Source: Candidatus Bruticola papionis | GTDB lineage: Bacteria > Vulcanimicrobiota > Xenobia > Xenobiales > Xenobiaceae | Assembly: GCA_002407045.1 (NCBI GenBank) | Contig: DHKB01000071.1 | Span: 12,285-56,564 of the forward strand | Direction of reading: 5' to 3' | Length of the DNA stretch: 44,280 nucleotides | Shown: positions 7,535 to 14,330 of the stretch, in pieces | Layout of the letters: the number at the start of each line of letters is the position of its first letter | Position numbering within the stretch: position 1 is the first letter of the stretch | Position numbers and translations under genes: made by a program | Notes under the pieces: generated by a model | The model's input: the letters and a program-made list of their open reading frames with translations, nothing else | What the model was told of the DNA's origin: nothing | Database searches by the model: none

Positions 7535-8479
7535 ATGGAAAGAGTATATTCCTTATTTAAGAGAGCTGGCCGCAGGGCTTTAGCTGCGGCAGCAGCTTGT
7601 AGTTTAGGCGTGGGGCTGGCTGCTTCTTCTGTGCAAGCGCACGTAGTTTACAAATATTATGAGGTAGTTAGAGGCGATACTATTTATTCTATTGCTTCGC
7701 GTTACAGTGTCGATCCCAAAGAAGTTCTACGCGTCAATGCTAATACTATTGTAGATCAAAAGGGATTGCAAACTGGAGCCATTTTACTTATTCCTATAGA
7801 TCCTGAAGCTAAGCCTTTGCCTACAAAAGTGGAGACTGCGGTTGCTCAGAGTGCTCCTTCTCCTGAAGCAGTCAAAATAGACGATAGCACTGCTGATTTG
7901 GTGGCAGTTAGCTCTTCCGTAAGTAAACAAGCCAACCAGGCGACTCAAAAAGCTAAGAAGAAAAAGCGTCGTTCTTATCGCCGCGCTTCCAATCCAGCTC
8001 CCAGCTACAGCATAGCTATCGGTTCTGATGGCAAAGTAGTTAAAATTCCCAATTATGTTCCTCCAGTTGATGAAGACGAAGAAGAGTATAGCGCAATTGG
8101 TACTGGTTCTTCTTCTAGAGTGAATAGTCTCTTAAATAAAGCCAGAAGTTACATGGGAGTGCCTTATGTTTGGGGAGGAACTACACCTTCCGGTTTCGAT
8201 TGCTCTGGTTATGTCCAATATGTATATGGACAAGTAGGTATAAATTTGCCTCGTACTGCTGATGTCCAGTTTAATGAGGGGCAAGCTGTATCTTTTGGCG
8301 GAGAAGCTCCTGGAGATATGGTCTTTTTCGAAACTTATGCTCCTGGAGCTTCTCACGTGGGTATTTATTTAGGCAACGGAGAATTTATTCACGCTTCTTC
8401 TTCAGGCTATGTTAGGGTAAGTAGTTTGGAAGAGAGTTACTTTAAAGCGCGATACTTAGGAGCTAAGAGAGTACTTTAA
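7535..8479 (+). CDS. Secreted LysM - NlpC/P60 peptidoglycan endopeptidase
   Basis: The 314-residue protein begins with a Sec signal peptide: positive residues, an Ala-rich core and a likely cut after VQA at residue 35. One LysM module follows (about 42-88: YEVVRGDTIYSIASRYSV), which binds peptidoglycan. A Ser/Ala/Lys-rich linker leads to an NlpC/P60 cysteine peptidase domain (about 195-314). The catalytic residues are visible: C223 in FDCSGYV, H274 in SHVGIYLG and H286 in EFIHA. Such enzymes cut the gamma-D-Glu-diaminopimelate bond of cell-wall stem peptides. The basic linker KKKKRRSYRR is unusual and could bind acidic surface polymers. The gene has a terminator upstream and is transcribed alone. 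Confidence 0.92.
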   Translation: MERVYSLFKRAGRRALAAAAACSLGVGLAASSVQAHVVYKYYEVVRGDTIYSIASRYSVDPKEVLRVNANTIVDQKGLQTGAILLIPIDPEAKPLPTKVETAVAQSAPSPEAVKIDDSTADLVAVSSSVSKQANQATQKAKKKKRRSYRRASNPAPSYSIAIGSDGKVVKIPNYVPPVDEDEEEYSAIGTGSSSRVNSLLNKARSYMGVPYVWGGTTPSGFDCSGYVQYVYGQVGINLPRTADVQFNEGQAVSFGGEAPGDMVFFETYAPGASHVGIYLGNGEFIHASSSGYVRVSSLEESYFKARYLGAKRVL

Positions 8480-8497
8480 GACTGTTTAATTGTATTT

Positions 8498-8582
8498 TAC
8501 AATTCCGATTGTACGGCCAGTAAGCAAAGAATACTAGCTTAAAAATTGTCAGCATGTATTCTACTATTGCAAGCTGGCCGTA
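8498..8582. repeat. Nested inverted repeats between convergent genes
   Basis: Three palindromic elements lie in and at the edge of this convergent gap. TACAAT/ATTGTA (8498-8503, 8508-8513) has a TCCG loop. TACGGCCAG/CTGGCCGTA (8512-8520, 8574-8582) is a perfect 9-base pair whose right arm is inside the 3' end of the lipid-kinase gene. AGAATAC/GTATTCT (8528-8534, 8555-8561) is nested inside it. The nested pair could fold into a long hairpin that ends transcription from both sides, although there is no clean T-run. Confidence 0.45.
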
Positions 8583-9490
8583 TGTCTACAAGCGGCCGGA
8601 ATGCGTATTGTCAAGCTATTACTGATAGCTGCAGCTTTTATAGGCAAAGTTTGCGAAGTAAGCATGCCATCGACACGAATAGGCACTGAAGTAGGGCCGC
8701 TGATACTTATTTTATGCGCTTGAATATAATGAACGCTCGTTGAGCTATTTATGTGCTTGCCAAAATAAAAAATAGGTGCCATAGCCAGAAATTTTAACTT
8801 GCTCATGCGAGAAATTATACATATATCGAGTAAGCCGTCATTCATTTTGGCGTTAGGAGCAATTTGAATACCGGAACAATAGCAGCGTGAATTAGCTACA
8901 GTTATTTGCATAACGTCGTGCATTCTTAAAAGGCGGCCATCTATTTCCAAGCGATAATTTTGGGGCGTAAAATCTAAAAGCGAGCTAACTCCTACCTTTA
9001 TTCCACTAAGCCAACGCCAAAGACCTTGAGGTTCTTGCAAAGGCGCTTTTGACCAAGCATATGAATCTAGACCTATACCGATACTTTCGGTAAATAATTT
9101 GCCTTGTTCTATTTTACCAACATCGACCAAACAATTGACGCCTTCGAGCGAAAGCTTTAAACATTCCAAAGGATGGGGCGGTAAATAAAGACTGGTAGCC
9201 AAATTGTTAAAAGTGCCCAAAGGAATTATGCCTACGATACATTTGCTGGCATAAGTGCCTTGCAAAACTTCTCTAATAGTATCATCTCCACCGGCAGCAA
9301 AAACGAGTCTGCCTTTGGCAGCTACTGATTTAGCCAATTTGGTAGTGTGGCCGGGATAGCGGCTAATTAAAACAGTGCCGTTATGCTCTTTAGCAAAACT
9401 ATCAATAGCTTGTAAATTACGTAAGCCGCGTCCTGCACCTGCAGATGGGTTTATTATGATATAAAATTTTTCCTCGGCCGATAATGACAT
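8564..9490 (-). CDS. Diacylglycerol kinase-like lipid kinase (YegS/DagK/LCB5 family)
   Basis: The 308-residue cytosolic protein fits the DAGK catalytic family. It has IIINPSAGAGRG near the N-terminus (12-22), a nucleotide-binding GGDDT at 67-71 and PLGTFNNLA (90-98), then the usual beta-sandwich C-terminal domain. Family members phosphorylate diacylglycerol, phosphatidylglycerol or sphingoid-type lipids at the membrane surface, recycling lipids released by envelope synthesis. The canonical motif is GGDGT; the Gly to Asp change in GGDDT is unusual at a very conserved position. The gene is convergent with the NlpC/P60 gene and divergent from the first MATE gene, so it is transcribed alone. Lipid specificity cannot be read from the sequence. 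Confidence 0.85.
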   Translation of the reverse strand: MSLSAEEKFYIIINPSAGAGRGLRNLQAIDSFAKEHNGTVLISRYPGHTTKLAKSVAAKGRLVFAAGGDDTIREVLQGTYASKCIVGIIPLGTFNNLATSLYLPPHPLECLKLSLEGVNCLVDVGKIEQGKLFTESIGIGLDSYAWSKAPLQEPQGLWRWLSGIKVGVSSLLDFTPQNYRLEIDGRLLRMHDVMQITVANSRCYCSGIQIAPNAKMNDGLLDICIISRMSKLKFLAMAPIFYFGKHINSSTSVHYIQAHKISISGPTSVPIRVDGMLTSQTLPIKAAAISNSLTIRIPAACRHTASLQ

Positions 9491-9740
9491 ATTTACATTA
9501 CAGAAAGAAATGTGAACTCAAAATATGCTGCGGACTTCACGCCATGCATATTTGCTCATACTTCGAAATAAAATAACCTTTCCCCTAGAAATAATAAAGT
9601 ATAGTTTTTGTTTTAGCATACTTAGACAGGAATTTTTAGTTGCAAGTTTAAAAAGGCGTCCCGCCTGGCGGCAGAAAGATGTTGATTTTTACTAAAAGCA
9701 TCAATAAGCAGCTCAGTTTTTTTATTGTGAGATTACATAA

Positions 9741-11147
9741 ATGGAATATACCGTACGAGAACAGACGCTTAGGGAAGGTAACATTGGTTCAACCCTTTTC
9801 CAATTGGCTCTACCTATATTGGGAGCTATGTTTTGGGAGACGGTATTTTATGTAGCTGATGCTGCTTGGGTAGGACAAAGTGGAGTTATTGATTTAGCTG
9901 CTGTCAATTTAGTCAGCTTTCTGATCTGGACGATGTTTTCTGTAGCTGGCATAGTGACTACAGGTGCCAATTCGCTTATTTCCTATAAATTGGGAGAAGC
10001 AGTCAAAGATGAAAAATGTCGCCAAGAAGCCAGCGATATTGCCCAAATCAGTTTATTTTTAGCTGCAGTTATGGGACTAATAGAAATGCTCATCCTTTTA
10101 TTCGGTGGGCAAACCATTCTAAAAATGATGGCTGGTGAGCAAGATAACTTTGCTGCTGTTTTACAAACGGCAGTACCTTATTTAAAATCTTTGGCTATCT
10201 TTGCGCCCATAGTGTGTTTGAATCAAGTTTTTGCTTCTATCATGCGAGCTTATGGAGACACAAAAACTCCTTCTTACATTATCTCTATGGGATACATAAT
10301 CAATTTTATACTCGATCCGCTATTTATTGTTGGATTTGGTAATATATTTCCTGGATTCGATGCTTTAGGTGTAGCTATAGCTTATAACATATCTTGTTAC
10401 ATAGTTTTTGTAACGTTTCTCTATAAATTTACTAAGGGCAGCGGCGTATTTATATTGCCTAAAACCCGTCCGACTTGGAATTGGCATTATGTAGGTAAAA
10501 TTTTTGCCGTGGGTCTACCACTTTCTTTTGCTTCAATTGTATTTAGCTTAATTTATATGGCCATTTCTCCTATGATAAATCGCTTTGGCCCCAGTGCCAT
10601 TGCCGCTTTGGGGATTGGTCATCGCATAGAAAGCATAAATTATATGTTGTGCTCCGGTCTATCCATGGCTTGTATTACTATGATCGCCCACAACTTAGGC
10701 GCCGGCTACTTTGAAAGAGCCAAAGCGACTGCTATTAAAGCTTTAAGTTGGTGCTTTTATATTAATATATTTTTTGTGGCCAGCTTTTGGTTAATTCCTG
10801 ATGTGTATGCCTCATTTTTCACTTCCGATCCTGAAGTGCAAGCCAACGCTGTAAAGTACTTGAAGATAATCGCTTTTTCCGAATTTTTCTATGGAGCTGG
10901 CACCATCTTGGATGGTATTTTTGCTGGAGGCAGTCGAACTTTGCCTCCTACCTTGGTGAATGTAATTTGTTTTGCTTTGCGTTGGCCACTGTGTCTTTTG
11001 GCAGTATCTCATTTGAATTTAGGTTTAAGCTCTATTTGGCTCACTTTCACAGTAACTACCATAGTTGGCGGCCTGATCAATTTTGCTATGTTCTTTATGG
11101 GATGGTGGCACAAGCCGCTAAATCAAATAGAGGAGAATGTAGCCTAA
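9741..11147 (+). CDS. MATE-family multidrug/toxin exporter, copy 1
   Basis: The 468-residue protein has about twelve hydrophobic segments in two MatE halves. It has family features such as the N-terminal GNIGSTLFQLALPILGAMFW, the first-half MRAYGDTKTPSY and the second-half IGHRIESINYM. MATE proteins export drugs, metabolites or other cations/anions in exchange for Na+ or H+. The gene is followed after 41 bases by a clear paralogue in the same orientation. The upstream 250 bases contain a small GC-rich palindrome near 9655-9672 (AGGCG TCC CGCCT) and a T-run near 9717, possibly a leader. No ligand or repressor gene is adjacent, so the substrate is unknown. Confidence 0.9.
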   Translation: MEYTVREQTLREGNIGSTLFQLALPILGAMFWETVFYVADAAWVGQSGVIDLAAVNLVSFLIWTMFSVAGIVTTGANSLISYKLGEAVKDEKCRQEASDIAQISLFLAAVMGLIEMLILLFGGQTILKMMAGEQDNFAAVLQTAVPYLKSLAIFAPIVCLNQVFASIMRAYGDTKTPSYIISMGYIINFILDPLFIVGFGNIFPGFDALGVAIAYNISCYIVFVTFLYKFTKGSGVFILPKTRPTWNWHYVGKIFAVGLPLSFASIVFSLIYMAISPMINRFGPSAIAALGIGHRIESINYMLCSGLSMACITMIAHNLGAGYFERAKATAIKALSWCFYINIFFVASFWLIPDVYASFFTSDPEVQANAVKYLKIIAFSEFFYGAGTILDGIFAGGSRTLPPTLVNVICFALRWPLCLLAVSHLNLGLSSIWLTFTVTTIVGGLINFAMFFMGWWHKPLNQIEENVA

Positions 11148-11188
11148 TTTGTTTAACGGTCTAGGTATGGGGGTAAAGGTTCTTTTAT

Positions 11189-12604
11189 ATGCAAAATGAT
11201 TTAATACACGGCCCGGTAAGTAAAGTTCTTATAAAATTAACTATCCCCATTCTGGGATCGATGTTTCTTTCTACGCTATTTAGCCTTGTTGACGCTATTT
11301 GGGTTGGACACAGTGGAGTATTGGCTTTAGCTTCTGTAAATATGTCCAGTTTTGCAATTTGGATAATGTTTGCTCTATCTGGAATTGTGACTACTGGTAC
11401 AAATTCTTTAATTGCTAATAAACTTGGAGAAGCAACTAAACGTCCGGAAGCGGCTCAAGAAGCGCTTGAAGGTGTGCAACTTAGCCTAATGGCGGCAATT
11501 TTTACCGGATTTTTGGAATTTATAGTTTTATATTTCTGGGGGCGTGATATTCTTGGCTGGATGGTCGGCAATAAAGAAGATGTGGCCGCTGTCATAGATA
11601 TTGGCTACTCTTATTTAGGAATGTTGGCTGTTTTTGCTCCGTCGGTATGCATCAACGAATGTATTTCGGCAATTATGCGTGCTTATGGAGATACGAAAAC
11701 TCCTCTCAAAATTTATTCCATAGGTTTCGTGCTCAATTTTATTCTAGATCCGTTATTTATTTTCGGCTTAATTGGTTTGCCAAAACTTGGAGCTTTGGGC
11801 GCGGCTATCGCTTCCAATATTTCCTTTTGCTTAGTTTGTGTGTTACTAATTTTTAAAATTACCAGACCTGGCTATTTGTTTATGCTGCCCAAGACTAGAC
11901 CAAAAAATATCAATTGGAGCTACTTAGGCAGAGTTATTGCTGTAGGCTTGCCTCTATCTCTAGCTTCCATTGTTTTTAGTATTGTCTATATGTCAATAGC
12001 ACCAGTTATTAGCAATTTCGGGCCTGAAGCCATGGCCGCTTTGGGCATTGGTCATAGGATGGAAAGTCTCAATTATACGATTCGCTCTGGTATCTCTTTG
12101 GCATGTATCACTATGATCGGTCAGAACCTGGGTGCTGGGCAAGTAGCTAGAGCTAAAAAAATTGCTTGGGTGGCTATGGGCTGGGCTTTATGTGTAAGTG
12201 TTACGGTATGCACGCTATTTCTAACGCTTCCCGAGTTGTGTGCTTCTTTATTTAGTAACGACAAAAATGTTATTGTCACTGCGGCAGGCTACTTACAAAT
12301 TATTGCTTGGTCTCAACCTTTTGCTGGTATATGTGGTATCGCTGAGGGCGTTTTTGCTGGTGGAAGAAGAACCTTGCCTCCTATGTGCGTAAGTATTCCT
12401 TGTTCTTTGTTGCGCATACCAACTTGCTATACCATGGTATTTACTTTGGGCTATGGCATAAACTCCATCTGGTGGTCTTTAAGTTTATTAACTATTTTGC
12501 GTGGAAGCATTGTTTTTGCTATGTTCTGTGCCGGTTGGTGGCTCTCTAAAGAACTTAAAAACAAATTAGCAGAAGCACAAAAAACAGTTTCGCCAGCTTT
12601 ATAA
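11189..12604 (+). CDS. MATE-family multidrug/toxin exporter, copy 2
   Basis: The 471-residue, twelve-segment membrane protein is closely related to the gene before it. The two share many blocks, for example IMRAYGDTKTP, NFILDPLFI, GLPLSxASIVFS and ALGIGHRxES, across their whole length. This indicates tandem duplication followed by divergence. It probably works either as an independent exporter with a shifted substrate range or as part of a pair; MATE proteins are normally active as monomers, so hetero-dimerisation would be inference. It is the last gene of the two-gene unit and is followed by a strong bidirectional terminator. Confidence 0.9.
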   Translation: MQNDLIHGPVSKVLIKLTIPILGSMFLSTLFSLVDAIWVGHSGVLALASVNMSSFAIWIMFALSGIVTTGTNSLIANKLGEATKRPEAAQEALEGVQLSLMAAIFTGFLEFIVLYFWGRDILGWMVGNKEDVAAVIDIGYSYLGMLAVFAPSVCINECISAIMRAYGDTKTPLKIYSIGFVLNFILDPLFIFGLIGLPKLGALGAAIASNISFCLVCVLLIFKITRPGYLFMLPKTRPKNINWSYLGRVIAVGLPLSLASIVFSIVYMSIAPVISNFGPEAMAALGIGHRMESLNYTIRSGISLACITMIGQNLGAGQVARAKKIAWVAMGWALCVSVTVCTLFLTLPELCASLFSNDKNVIVTAAGYLQIIAWSQPFAGICGIAEGVFAGGRRTLPPMCVSIPCSLLRIPTCYTMVFTLGYGINSIWWSLSLLTILRGSIVFAMFCAGWWLSKELKNKLAEAQKTVSPAL

Positions 12605-12632
12605 ATTTTATTTCGTCGGTCAAAACTTTTAT

Positions 12633-12680
12633 AAAAAAATAGATGCCGATAACCAAAAGGCTACCAGCATCTATTTTTTT
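12633..12680. terminator. Bidirectional terminator between convergent genes
   Basis: A perfect 14-base stem, AAAAAAATAGATGC (12633-12646) with GCATCTATTTTTTT (12667-12680), ends in a T-run on the plus strand and, through the A-run, also on the minus strand. It serves the MATE pair on the plus strand and the PLP enzyme on the minus strand. A second small hairpin, CTCTCT TAA AGAGAG, lies at 12712-12726. Confidence 0.9.
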
Positions 12681-12751
12681 ATATGGTAGAAATTATTTCC
12701 TGAAGTTCTTACTCTCTTAAAGAGAGCAAGAAACAACTCACAGTACGAAAA

Positions 12752-14218
12752 CTACAGCTTCTCTAAGCCGACAGCATCATTGAACTCGTCAATGAGTTTA
12801 TCCAGGGGATCGAGGCTCTGGTGCATAGAAGTCCAGTACTCTTCGTTGTACCACTGTTCCTGAATCTCTTTGTAGGTCTTGCCCTGCTGCTCAACCCAGG
12901 TGTAGTACTTGAGGTTGTGAACGCGTTTGCGATCGCGATAGGTGAGCTCGGCCATGTAGTCGGTGTTGCAACCTTGTAAGTAGCGAGCATAAGCGACGGC
13001 GGCGTCGACGGGGCTGAAAGCACCGCGAGCTTCAGTCATCTCTTGTAAACGGCTCTGGTACATAACGGCAGAGTCGGTGAACATGGTGACGATAACATCA
13101 TTAGGACCGAACTCATAGTACTTGGCCATCTTGATAGCGGAGAGCAAGTTGGAGATAGAGCTGATACCCAACCAGCTGAGCTTGCTAAGCAATTCTTCGC
13201 TTACACCCAAGGACTTGAGATACTCAATACCGTTGGGCTCGTTGAGCAAGCGCAAGAGTGTGCAAGGAGCTTCGTCGTCGATAGCTACGACCATATCGGT
13301 ATTCTTTACGTTGTGTACCCACGGCACGTGCTTGTCGCCGATACCTTCGATGCGGTGGTCACCAAAGCCGTTCATGAGCAAGGTGGGGCATTGCATAGCT
13401 TCGGAAGCGGCAATCTTGGAATCGGGATGGAGATCCTTCATGTAGTCACCGGCAGCAATAGTTCCGGCGGAGCCAGTAGCGGAAACCATACCACGATAAC
13501 GGCCACCAGCTAATTTTACAGCTTCTTCCATGGCCGGACCAGTTACGTGATAGTGCCATAAGTAGTTGCCGAACTCTTCGAACTGATTGAAAATTACTAA
13601 GTTCTCACCGGAGTTACGAAGTTCCCAGCACTTGTCAAAGATTTCTTTTACGTTGCTTTCGCAACCAGGAGTAGCAATAATCTCACCGGCTACGGTTTTG
13701 AGCCACTCGAAGCGCTCTTTGCTCATTCCTTGAGGAAGAATAGCAATAGACTGGCAGCCCAGAAGGGCGGAGTCATAAGCGCCACCACGGCAATAGTTGC
13801 CGGTAGAAGGCCAAACAGCCTTTTGGCAAGTAGGATCGAACTGACCGGTCACCAGGCGGGGAACTAAGCAGCCGAAAGCCGCACCCACTTTGTGAGCGCC
13901 GGTAGGGAACCATTTACCGCAGAGACCGATAATTTTGCAAGGTACGCCAGTGATGGCTTCAGGCATTTCAATATAGTTGACGTTGCCGAAACCGCCGCCT
14001 TTTTCGACGGGCTGGTTGTGCCAGTTAATACGGAAAAGGTTGAGGGGATTGACATCCCAAAGGCCGACGTTCTCTAAAGCTTTGACGATGCCAGCGGGGA
14101 TGAGCTTGGGATTGCGCATCTGCTTGAAAGTAGGGATGCGAATCTGTTTCTCACGAGCTCTGGCAATAGTGTGTTTCAAAGCCTCGGGATGAACGGTAAG
14201 ATCGATATTGTTAATCAT
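12752..14218 (-). CDS. Fold-type II PLP-dependent enzyme (TrpB / cysteine-synthase superfamily), substrate unassigned
   Basis: The 488-residue cytosolic protein belongs to the tryptophan-synthase-beta/threonine-synthase/cysteine-synthase fold. The PLP lysine is probably K110 in FPTGAHKVGAAFG, and SATGSAGTIAAGD has the Gly-rich phosphate-binding loop. It resembles the long, poorly characterised group annotated as PLP-dependent protein beta subunit in many anaerobes. It lacks the length and context of true TrpB: there is no trpA or other trp gene here. A lyase or beta-replacement reaction on an amino acid is likely. The start has AGAGGTG upstream. Base composition is visibly more GC-rich than in neighbouring genes, with G/C-ending codons such as AAG, GGC and ACC, which suggests either very high expression or a different origin. 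It is transcribed after, but probably separately from, the AK/DapDC fusion. Confidence 0.75.
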   Translation of the reverse strand: MINNIDLTVHPEALKHTIARAREKQIRIPTFKQMRNPKLIPAGIVKALENVGLWDVNPLNLFRINWHNQPVEKGGGFGNVNYIEMPEAITGVPCKIIGLCGKWFPTGAHKVGAAFGCLVPRLVTGQFDPTCQKAVWPSTGNYCRGGAYDSALLGCQSIAILPQGMSKERFEWLKTVAGEIIATPGCESNVKEIFDKCWELRNSGENLVIFNQFEEFGNYLWHYHVTGPAMEEAVKLAGGRYRGMVSATGSAGTIAAGDYMKDLHPDSKIAASEAMQCPTLLMNGFGDHRIEGIGDKHVPWVHNVKNTDMVVAIDDEAPCTLLRLLNEPNGIEYLKSLGVSEELLSKLSWLGISSISNLLSAIKMAKYYEFGPNDVIVTMFTDSAVMYQSRLQEMTEARGAFSPVDAAVAYARYLQGCNTDYMAELTYRDRKRVHNLKYYTWVEQQGKTYKEIQEQWYNEEYWTSMHQSLDPLDKLIDEFNDAVGLEKL

Positions 14219-14330
14219 TATAAAAAAACACCTCTAAGCGCTGTGTAGTCTGGGCTTGTTCTCTATATGCCTTTTAATTCCTATTAGAAGTGCACTAAAA
14301 TAGTTTTTTTGACATATATTAAAAATAAAT

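Noticed and set aside
12763..14192. Several open frames of 60-107 codons on both strands inside the PLP enzyme gene
   Set aside because: They arise from the GC-rich codon pattern of the real gene, have no ribosome sites and contain low-complexity Ser/Thr-rich products.
12752..14218. Annotation as true tryptophan synthase beta chain (trpB)
   Set aside because: It is about 90 residues longer than TrpB, there is no trpA or other trp gene nearby, and the sequence fits the uncharacterised PLP beta-subunit group better.
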